From contig NHZP01000152.1 in NCBI GenBank assembly GCA_003313425.1, positions 1 through 35,304 on the forward strand: a stretch of DNA of 35,304 nt. The letters run 5' to 3'. The position numbers and the translations under genes are program-made. Below are positions 10,731 through 18,028 of this stretch, one piece after another; position 1 is the stretch's first letter; each line of letters starts with the position of its first letter. Below the pieces are notes generated by a model. The model was given only the letters and a program-made list of their open reading frames with translations. It had not been told where the DNA came from and made no database searches. This DNA is from Pseudopyrenochaeta lycopersici. Its lineage: Eukaryota; Ascomycota; Dothideomycetes; Pleosporales; Pseudopyrenochaetaceae.

Positions 10731-12786
10731 AAAGGTGCTCTTGAGCGTGGTGTTCAAATAATGTGGTCAGTGTACCTCGCAAGATCTGACGGTAGATTTG
10801 AGTCAATACCGCAATCCATAAATGCCCAACAGATGTCGCGCTTGGTGGGGTTGTTTATGATTTAAACGTGCGAAAAAAAAACTCCGCAAAATGGCTCAAG
10901 AAACGTCACAACGGTATTTTTGTAAACACACCATTAAGGCTGTTGGTAATATCTCCATGTAAGACCTTGAAGTGCGCATGAGGATACTAGCTACTGATAA
11001 ACACCAGACGTGACTCGTAGACAGTGAGCATTTGAAAAGACGTAGAGTGATCTTGTCAGATATAAAGAGAAGCTCAGAAGTACTGCATAGGAAAGAGCGA
11101 TAAATAGTAGGACCGATAACTATTGCTAATCTACGGAACCTCCGGAAGTAGAGGAGATACATGCAAAAGCGGGGGATAGAACACCATCAATACAATCTTG
11201 ATCAACACATAATCCATCATCGCAATCATCAATTTCCGCTAAGCGCATTTCAGCATTTTATCCCACAGATCTACTGCTCCGTCCTTGTTTCTGGTCGTTG
11301 AAAATTGAGTGGGTGCTTATTGGAAAAAGAACATTCTTGGAGAATGCCGACACTACTGGCTTCCTGTCCCAAAGACTGTGCCAGAGTAGGCATGTGGTGG
11401 CGATAGAACGCTGGTTGGTTGTAGTTAGATGCACCACTGCAGAGTCCGATTACTCTGCGCGCAAACATGTAGGAAGACTGGGACTAGAAAATTTGCATCA
11501 ACCGGGAGGAGCGCCTCTTAGCTAGAAATCAATCATGGAAAATTTTCTGCTAGTCGCGCACTGACGCGCAGCTTGTGAATGAAATCCGCTCTTCCTGTAA
11601 GGTCTGAGCCGAATTGGATCTGTTGGTATCATCACAACAAAAGTCAGTAGAAGTAGTACATCATATATGAATACGGGCATAGGTCTAGATATTGGCGTCC
11701 ATTCGCAGCGCGATAGAGCCTTGGTCGTGCCCTTCTGAAGTACGTGGAACGGGCCTTGAGGAACATTGCCATACGCTCGGACACGCAAACCGAATAGGTC
11801 GTACTGTCTCCGACATCTTTCGATGGTCGTGTGATTGCGAATTGATGCTTCCGCTCCATTGTGATTTGCTGTCCCTTTCATCTAGTCAGCACGACATAAC
11901 ATGGTTGATACTGTAGCTGCAGTTGCTATACGCAACCAGGAAAGCAATCTGCCCATAGAGATGATATGATATGCTTACGGGGCTGTAAGTGCGCATATCG
12001 CTGCAAGTTACCGGCAGATATCATACCCTATTGATTGCACTCCGCTAGTGAGCTCGACTAAAGCATAAGCTCTTGGCGATCATATAAGTACCTGCTTGTA
12101 TGGAACATATCGCTCAGTACACGACCGCTTCCTTCACGGAACATCTACAGCACCAGCTAGCCACTTGTACCATAGACGGCACCTACACACCCATCACATC
12201 AGTTCGTGTTCTTGCTCACCGAAGCGATGCACACACGTGCGCAATCAGCGTTTGGATCACAATTTTCAGAGAATAACTCACGCAGAGGTTCCAAATCTCG
12301 CACAACTATTATTACTCGGAAGTCCCAGGCGAATCAGACCAGATGCGTCCGCCGGCGAACAGCACGGAATATAAATCGTCAGCGGTATCACCTGAGGCCT
12401 CGCCGTTCTACATCGCCAGTGTGTCGTAATTAGTCGAGTGTGCGTTTTTGAGATTCAACATTTTGCTAGTACAATTGCATGGATTTTTCCTCAGACTACC
12501 GTTCCCATGCGAAGCAACCGAGGAGCGTAACGTCATAGAACACCGCTCCGCAGTTATGCTCCGGCTGGTTCTACTGGGTCCTTTCATCCTGCCAATTCCG
12601 TGTCCCCTTGGTCGAAGGAAAGCTGAGCTTGAACCTGCATCTGAAAGGTTTGGGACTGAAGATGGACGGATATTGGACAAGGTTAGCTAGCAGCTTTAGC
12701 GGCGTTGAAGTCATTCTTTTGACTACCCGCCAACCAAGCAATGACAAGCATCGCGCTGAAACGTAGTCATGTGTCGCATCCGAGCA
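10731..12786. other. Gene-poor region with one diverged repeat copy
   Basis: No gene with convincing features. Overlapping minus-strand frames at 11522-11881 and 11644-11859 compete in different frames and show no domain. 11050-11240 is a diverged copy of a sequence at 24519-24675 (listed separately). An A-run lies near 10874-10882. A CATATAAG at 12081-12088 is TATA-like but precedes no long frame. Confidence 0.3.
11050..11240 (+). repeat. Diverged dispersed repeat, copy A
   Basis: Shares order and wording with 24519-24675 in the same orientation: an AGATATAAA box, then CTCAGAAGTAC/CGCA, then the identical CGGAACCTCCGGAAG at about 11133-11147, then a TCAATC/CATCATC-rich tail. Differences are mostly substitutions and small indels. 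The TATA-like box followed by a conserved block would fit a solo LTR or another transposon end, but no terminal repeats or target duplication could be defined. Confidence 0.5.
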
Positions 12787-12791
12787 ATTAG
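12787..12791. other. Target-site duplication, left
   Basis: ATTAG directly abuts the left LTR and is repeated directly after the right LTR at 18024-18028, the 5-bp duplication expected from Ty3/gypsy integration. Confidence 0.9.
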
Positions 12792-12964
12792 TGTGAGCGG
12801 TCTCTAGTAACTGGATTCCAGCTATCTAGTCCAGATGCTATCTACAACCAAGATAGGAAGAAAAGAGGAGAATTGGGTGCCACGCGAGGTACAAAGTTTT
12901 CCGTGCACGAGCCGTATATCCGTGCACGACGGCGCAGCCTCGAGCACTGGCCTAGCCCGTTACA
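12792..12964 (-). repeat. 3' LTR (left copy), 173 bp
   Basis: Begins TGTGAGCGG and ends CCGTTACA on the plus strand. By eye identical to 17851-18023. It contains two CCGTGCACGA copies (12901-12910, 12920-12929), a purine run on the plus strand (12855-12871, a pyrimidine tract in the element's sense), and TACAACCAAGAT at 12843-12854, the partner of the primer site. Confidence 0.96.
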
Positions 12965-15900
12965 TTACCCCCCTCCTCCCTTTCTGCGCGTCTTCGTCCA
13001 TAGCTTCCATGCCTCAGTCTTACGCACATTCTCAACTGGCTCCCAGGTTGGGTCCGCATAGTCAACCCACTTCACACGTGCTTCTTTAAAGTGTCTTCGG
13101 CCCCGCCTTGTAGCCCTTTCGTCTAATATTCGCTCAACTAGCCAGGCTTCCTCTCCGTCAATAAGTAAGGGCCCTGGTTGGCTGTCCCCAGTCTTCTGGG
13201 ATGGGAGGGGATCGTTTGGTGCAGGCCGTAGTACATCAACGTGGAAAACGGGATGTATCCTACCAGGAACGTCAAGCTTATATGCGTGGGAGCTAACTTG
13301 TCGTACAACTCGGTACTTGCCATGCAACCAGTCTAGCTTCTTCGAGGGTCTTGATGTTTTTACATTCCTCAGGTTAAGGAATACCCAGTCTCCCTCCTTG
13401 TACTGCGGTGCTGCTGTTCGGGTTCTGTTAGCTTGGTGTTGTTGTTTCTCCTGTGCCATAGCTATTGCAGCTTGGGCCCATTCTGTTGCGTCTTGAAGTC
13501 TTTTAAGGAAATCTTCTGCTAGTACTTCGCCATCCTTCTTTGTTCGGTCCTGGATTGTGCGCTCTTCAACAAGCTGTATTGGCTCGTTATGGTATCCGTG
13601 CATAAAGAAAAAAGGGCTTAGTCCTGTAGATGATGCCTCTCGGTTGTTGATCGCTCCCATAATAATAGGCAGGAGTGTTGACCAGTTCTCCTGCGTGTAG
13701 GTTGCCCAAATGCGAATCATCTTCTCAATCTCTTGGTTCATCCGTTCAGTAGCACCATCAGTTTGTGGGTGATAAGCAGTTGATAGTCGTTGCTCGATAT
13801 TTAAGAGTCTGCAAAAATATCTCCATAGATCGCTGACAAATTGAGGGCCTCTATCGCTCGTGATTGCAGTAGGGATGCCATGAATTGGGTAGTGGCGTTC
13901 AAAGAGCCTTTGTGCGACTGCTTCAGCGGAGAGATCGTGCATACTCTCTAGTTCTACTCCTTTTGTAAGCCGATCTGTCAGAACCATGCAGCTTGGAGCA
14001 TTGTCTCGCCCTGATAGCGGCAAGTCCGTGATAAAGTCGATGGAGATTTCCCCCCAGATACGTTCAGGTATTGGCATTGGCTTGAGGAGGCCCTTCTTCG
14101 TCTCCCTCCATATAGTGTTTCTCCCGCACACTTCGCAGTTTCGAACAAATTGTCGCACGTCACTCGCAGCACCCGACCAAAAGAACTGCCTTGATAGGAT
14201 TGCGTAGGTGAGATCTCTCCCAGGGTGTCCAGTAATATGCGAGTCGTGGATATTTTGAATGATCTGGGTGCGTAGTGGTTCGCAATTTGGAATCCAGATC
14301 CTTCCTCGAAATCGTAGCAAGCCTCTCTCGTCCACGGAGCATTCCGCCATGCTTACGGATTTCTCTTTCTGCAGATCTACTGGAAGGTTTCTCTCTTTGC
14401 GTATTACCAGGGTAGTGAGCTCTCGGTAGAGTTTGTCCTGCTGTCGACTCTTATGCCATAGTTCTTGCATTTGGTCATCTTCGAACAGTCGTACACTCTT
14501 CGCAAAATCGATATTGGTTAGTGATGAGGCGAGAGATAGGACTTGAGTGTTCCTGAGGTGCTTATTCTGAAAGAGCCGTTTGAACCGAGATCGGAGGCGT
14601 TCGTCGTCATAGTTGGCGGGCAGGTCCTGTTCTCGTCGTGACAATGCGTCAGGCTTTCCCATCATCTTCCCGGGCTTCCATTCGAGGGTGAAGTTGAACC
14701 TTGAGAGGAATTCTGACCAGCGCACTTGTCTCTCTGATAGTTGTCTCTCAGTGTAAAAGTATTTCAGGTTCTTGTGATCAGTTAAGATAGTGAAGTGCTT
14801 AACCATGTGCAACTCTGGCTCCCAGGCTTCCAAACAACGGACGATAGCAAGGAGCTCCTTATCGTGGATTGGGTAATTAGCTTCTGTCGCTGAGTGCTTC
14901 TTAGAATAATAAGCAACAGGTTGCCAATTGCTGTTCTTGTCCTTCTGTAAGAGTAAGCCACCAGTAGCGTGTCCAGACGAATCTGCTTCCAACAAGGTCT
15001 CCTTTTCTGGATCAAAATGAGCCAATATTGGTGCTGTGATAAGGAGCTCTTTGATCTTCTCAAATGCTTCTTGACACGCTTCGTCCCATCGGAAGGGGAC
15101 GTCCTTTCTTGTTAGATTAGTGAGGGGTTCAGCGATATCGGAGAACTCTGGTATAAAAACTCGGTAAAAGTTGGCGAATCCAATAAACCCTCGTACGGCC
15201 TTCACGGACGATGGCGTGGCCCAATCACGTATGGCGGCAATCTTGTCGGGGTCAACTCGTATTCCGACTTCTGCCTCAATAATGTATCCAAGGTATTTGA
15301 CTCTCTTAGTTTCGAACTCACACTTGTCAATATCAATCTGGAGTCCGGCGTCCATCAGACGTTGAAGGACTCTTCCAACCTTCTGCCGGTGGTCTTGGAG
15401 GGACCCTGAGGAGTAAATCAGGATGTCGTCGATGTATGCAGATACAAAGTCGTCCAAGTAATCCTGCAGAACACTATTTATATACCGCTGAAAGGCAGCG
15501 GGTGCTCCTGTTAATCCAAAAGGAACTACGCGCCATTCGAACAATCCGTATCTCGTCCGGAAGGCTGTTTTCCATTCTTCTCCTTTCGCTAGTCGTATCT
15601 TGTGGAATGCTGCAATGACGTCAAGCTTCGTGAACCATCGCGCCTTCGCTACGTTTCTCAATGTTTCAGTGAACAACGGGAGTGGGTAGCGGTCCTTCTT
15701 AGTGATGTTGTTCAGGCCACGATAGTCTACGCAGAATCGGACTCCTCCTCCGGGCTTTTTGACCATTAACACTGGCGCGGCAGCCGGCGAGTTGCTGGCT
15801 CGAATGAACTCTTTATCTAACAGCTCAGTGAGAGTCTTCCTTAATACGAGCAGTTCTTCTCGGCCCATGCCGTAGAGAGGTCCCCAAGGAATCGTTTTTT

Positions 15901-16651
15901 CAGATCCGTTCTGGTCTTTCTCAATCTCAATGTGCAGATCGACACCCTCCCTGTGAGGTGGTAGCTTCTCCGCTAGGTGCTGATCAAAAGCCTTCAACCA
16001 CTTCTGGTAATGAGGTGGCAGTTTGACCTTAGGGTCCGATCGTTTGCGTGGCTTCAGAGCTTTCTCGATATCTGCGATCGAGACAGCGTATACTCCTGTA
16101 TCAAGATTGATACCTTCCTGTCGGTTCTTCCTACGATTTCTTCTTACTTCAGCCAGAAACGCACTAGCTATAAGTTGTGCGGCCTTGAACTGGGGCGGCC
16201 TGCGCAACGTCTTCTTGCGGTTCCAAACGCGGATGCCAGACACGCCGATGTCCAAGCAGCCCCGTCTTGTAGAGATAGTGACATCAGCATCTTCTAGCCA
16301 TGGGTTTCCGAGGATTAGGTCGTACGTGAGGCCAGGGACTACGTAAAAGAAGATGCGCTCCTGCTGGTGTCCATCTATATCGATTGAGGCGTAGGTGATA
16401 GTGTTCAGGATTGTCGTTGATTCTGCGTTCTTCCCTGCGGCTCCTTCTAACCGGCGCGGTGCTATCTTCAACGATGGCAATCTCAGAGATTGAAAGAGTC
16501 GTTCACTTATAGCGGAGTAGCAAAGGCAGCCTGAGTCTACGAGACCGGTAACGAAGTCAGTTCCATTAAGTCTAACGTCCACTAAAAAGGGGTCACCGTC
16601 CATCTTTGCTCTTCCTTCCTCTTTCCATTCTCTCTGAGCTGCCACGTAGTC
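12965..16651 (-). CDS. pol: Retrotransposon Pol polyprotein (PR-RT-RH-IN-chromodomain)
   Basis: Open for 1228 codons after the gag TAG in the same frame. There is no ATG at its head; the first is at 16603 in a good context (A at -3, G at +4). Numbering from the GTG at 16645 (1226 residues): aspartic protease Asp37 in LVDSGC; reverse transcriptase with LDVIAAFHKI (~341), PFGLTGAPAAFQ (~375) and the YIDD active site (404-407, Ile where Val is common); RNase H acidic residues Asp555, Glu597, Asp623 and Asp666. Integrase has zinc ligands His803, His807, Cys837, Cys840 and catalytic Asp870, Asp931, Glu967 with the classic 35-residue spacing. A GPY/F-like module lies at ~1103-1141 and a chromodomain at ~1165-1216 (EAWLVERILDER...VKWVDY...TWEPVENV), which in the family guides insertion to marked chromatin. 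The final RRKGGGG and stop are encoded by the polypurine tract. All key residues are present, so it is probably functional. Confidence 0.95.
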   Translation of the reverse strand, partial: DYVAAQREWKEEGRAKMDGDPFLVDVRLNGTDFVTGLVDSGCLCYSAISERLFQSLRLPSLKIAPRRLEGAAGKNAESTTILNTITYASIDIDGHQQERIFFYVVPGLTYDLILGNPWLEDADVTISTRRGCLDIGVSGIRVWNRKKTLRRPPQFKAAQLIASAFLAEVRRNRRKNRQEGINLDTGVYAVSIADIEKALKPRKRSDPKVKLPPHYQKWLKAFDQHLAEKLPPHREGVDLHIEIEKDQNGSEKTIPWGPLYGMGREELLVLRKTLTELLDKEFIRASNSPAAAPVLMVKKPGGGVRFCVDYRGLNNITKKDRYPLPLFTETLRNVAKARWFTKLDVIAAFHKIRLAKGEEWKTAFRTRYGLFEWRVVPFGLTGAPAAFQRYINSVLQDYLDDFVSAYIDDILIYSSGSLQDHRQKVGRVLQRLMDAGLQIDIDKCEFETKRVKYLGYIIEAEVGIRVDPDKIAAIRDWATPSSVKAVRGFIGFANFYRVFIPEFSDIAEPLTNLTRKDVPFRWDEACQEAFEKIKELLITAPILAHFDPEKETLLEADSSGHATGGLLLQKDKNSNWQPVAYYSKKHSATEANYPIHDKELLAIVRCLEAWEPELHMVKHFTILTDHKNLKYFYTERQLSERQVRWSEFLSRFNFTLEWKPGKMMGKPDALSRREQDLPANYDDERLRSRFKRLFQNKHLRNTQVLSLASSLTNIDFAKSVRLFEDDQMQELWHKSRQQDKLYRELTTLVIRKERNLPVDLQKEKSVSMAECSVDERGLLRFRGRIWIPNCEPLRTQIIQNIHDSHITGHPGRDLTYAILSRQFFWSGAASDVRQFVRNCEVCGRNTIWRETKKGLLKPMPIPERIWGEISIDFITDLPLSGRDNAPSCMVLTDRLTKGVELESMHDLSAEAVAQRLFERHYPIHGIPTAITSDRGPQFVSDLWRYFCRLLNIEQRLSTAYHPQTDGATERMNQEIEKMIRIWATYTQENWSTLLPIIMGAINNREASSTGLSPFFFMHGYHNEPIQLVEERTIQDRTKKDGEVLAEDFLKRLQDATEWAQAAIAMAQEKQQHQANRTRTAAPQYKEGDWVFLNLRNVKTSRPSKKLDWLHGKYRVVRQVSSHAYKLDVPGRIHPVFHVDVLRPAPNDPLPSQKTGDSQPGPLLIDGEEAWLVERILDERATRRGRRHFKEARVKWVDYADPTWEPVENVRKTEAWKLWTKTRRKGGGG
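12968..12985 (-). other. Polypurine tract of the retrotransposon
   Basis: An uninterrupted 18-nt purine run (AGAAAGGGAGGAGGGGGG in element sense), then the TAA stop of pol, then the 3' LTR. This is the expected site for plus-strand DNA priming; here it also codes the last Pol residues. Confidence 0.85.
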
Positions 16652-17806
16652 CTATTGCTCTTTGTCAGCTTCGTCTAGCTCGTCTTCAATAGCAGCGCTT
16701 GTAACCGCGGCGCTTAACGCGGCTTTGACGCTGGTGTACATTGGTCGGATAGCGGCTGCTAGCGGGCATGTTACTATTCGGCACCGGCTGCGGCCGCATC
16801 GAAGGCAACGCCCTTCACGGCGTCGAGCGTCAATCTCTTCCTGGCCAACCCACTTTGCTCGTTTCCCAAGTAGCTCTTGGTCTTCCGGACGCTTTGAAGG
16901 GTATCCGTTTACGTTGCCTTTGTCGCGGAGGCGGACAGTGTTCACTTGGGTTGGAGTAGGTGGTGTTGGTTCCCATTCCATCATGTCTTCGCGGTTGAAT
17001 TGCATGGCGGCCTTGCTACTAGTAGTTGTTGGCAACGTAGGTACTTGGGCGTCTCTGATAACGCTTCTCTTCTTCGTCCACTGGCCATATAGCTCCATGT
17101 CGTTACTTAGGTTTGCGCACTTTTGGACAAATCCCATATATGTATGGTTGTCGCCTCCTGATGTACCTACTAGCTTGTCTCTCATCTTGTTGTTGAGCGC
17201 GTTGCGCAGATAGGATGTCTTAGCGACGTCGTCCCATCCCTCTGCGTCAGCGTTGGCTATCTCCCTTTCGAACCGGGGGTAGAAGGATATGAAGGTCTCG
17301 TCTTCTTTCTGGCGAATGGAATGTAGATTCTGGATTGCTTTTTCTTTCCGGTTGCGCTCACCGTAGAGGAGGTCAAGACGGTGAAGAAGTTCGCGAGGAT
17401 TTGGAGACTCTTGTTTGTTTGCCATCTCGTAGTATGTAGTAACGTTGATTTTTGCTGTTCCTTCAAGGCGTGCATAGATATAGCGTAGTTGAGCCTTCGA
17501 GCTCCCTATAGCTCGCGCATCTTCTTCAATCTTAGCTTCCATCTCTAGCTTCCATCCTCGCCATTGTGATTTGTTGCCGCTGAACATTGGAGGGTGGGGA
17601 AGGCGTGACTTCACAGTTACCGGGGTAGGTTCGGGCGACGGCGTTGGGGCGGCAGTGGCGCGTGGTGTAAGTTCAGGCGTATTAGATGGCTGCTGTAACT
17701 GCGTTTCCAATCGGATGCTTATATCGTCGAGTTTGGCGAACAACTGCTGGACTAGTTGGTCCATGTTATTAAGCCGCATATTGACTTCTTCGGTAGGGTC
17801 CTGCAT
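16652..17806 (-). CDS. gag: Retrotransposon Gag (capsid/nucleocapsid), 384 aa
   Basis: Structural protein forming the virus-like particle and packaging RNA. Starts at ATG 17806 (MQDPTEEVN), 44 nt inside the right LTR boundary. An N-terminal helix (LNNMDQLVQQLFAKLDDI) and a Thr/Pro-rich linker precede a Ty3-type capsid region at ~70-235: PPMFSGNKSQWRGWKLEMEAK, then the LLYGERNRKEKAIQNLHSIRQ and FYPRFEREIANADAEGW segments. A basic stretch follows, then a zinc knuckle at 334-347, CLRCGRSRCRIVTC. Its spacing is CX2CX4CX4C, so Cys342 replaces the usual His. The C-end is acidic (EDELDEADKEQ). It ends in a single TAG in the same frame as pol, so Gag-Pol is presumably made by readthrough or reinitiation. 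Confidence 0.92.
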   Translation of the reverse strand: MQDPTEEVNMRLNNMDQLVQQLFAKLDDISIRLETQLQQPSNTPELTPRATAAPTPSPEPTPVTVKSRLPHPPMFSGNKSQWRGWKLEMEAKIEEDARAIGSSKAQLRYIYARLEGTAKINVTTYYEMANKQESPNPRELLHRLDLLYGERNRKEKAIQNLHSIRQKEDETFISFYPRFEREIANADAEGWDDVAKTSYLRNALNNKMRDKLVGTSGGDNHTYMGFVQKCANLSNDMELYGQWTKKRSVIRDAQVPTLPTTTSSKAAMQFNREDMMEWEPTPPTPTQVNTVRLRDKGNVNGYPSKRPEDQELLGKRAKWVGQEEIDARRREGRCLRCGRSRCRIVTCPLAAAIRPMYTSVKAALSAAVTSAAIEDELDEADKEQ

Positions 17807-17838
17807 AATGCTTTTTCAGTGTCCTCGTCAGCTGCGAG

Positions 17839-17850
17839 ATCTTGGTTGTA
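17839..17850 (-). other. Self-complementary primer-binding site
   Basis: Directly next to the 5' LTR end; in element sense it reads TACAACCAAGAT. It is the exact reverse complement of ATCTTGGTTGTA inside the same LTR (17913-17902 in element sense), just downstream of a pyrimidine tract. It lacks the TGG expected of a tRNA primer site. This matches the self-priming arrangement established for Tf1, where the mRNA 5' end folds onto the primer site. Confidence 0.8.
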
Positions 17851-18023
17851 TGTGAGCGGTCTCTAGTAACTGGATTCCAGCTATCTAGTCCAGATGCTAT
17901 CTACAACCAAGATAGGAAGAAAAGAGGAGAATTGGGTGCCACGCGAGGTACAAAGTTTTCCGTGCACGAGCCGTATATCCGTGCACGACGGCGCAGCCTC
18001 GAGCACTGGCCTAGCCCGTTACA
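17851..18023 (-). repeat. 5' LTR (right copy), 173 bp
   Basis: Appears identical to the left LTR. In element sense it holds GTGCAC-containing direct repeats (17979-17988 and 17960-17969), a GATATAC between them, then the pyrimidine tract CTCCTCTTTTCTTCCT, a typical fungal start-site signal. ATCTTGG follows at 17913, the likely transcript 5' end. Confidence 0.96.
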
Positions 18024-18028
18024 ATTAG
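18024..18028. other. Target-site duplication, right
   Basis: ATTAG directly after the right LTR, matching 12787-12791. Confidence 0.9.

Larger units (their letters stand above)
12792..18023 (-). mobile_element. Complete Ty3/gypsy chromodomain LTR retrotransposon
   Basis: Full-length element read on the minus strand: 5' LTR 17851-18023, self-priming primer site 17850-17839, gag 17806-16652, pol 16651-12965 (PR-RT-RNaseH-IN-chromodomain), polypurine tract 12985-12968, and 3' LTR 12792-12964. The LTRs start TG, end CA and appear identical over 173 bp. ATTAG flanks both sides. The domain order with integrase last, the GPY/F-like module and the C-terminal chromodomain place it among fungal chromoviruses (Tf1/sushi side). 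No internal stop is seen other than the single gag/pol TAG. Identical LTRs and intact frames mean recent insertion and no visible repeat-induced mutation, so it may be an autonomous, active copy. It sits between genes and breaks none that I can see. Confidence 0.96.

Noticed and set aside
16643..16645. GTG at 16645 as the true start of pol
   Set aside because: GTG starts are not expected in a fungal nuclear gene. The frame is simply open from the codon after the gag TAG; readthrough, or the ATG at 16603, is more plausible.
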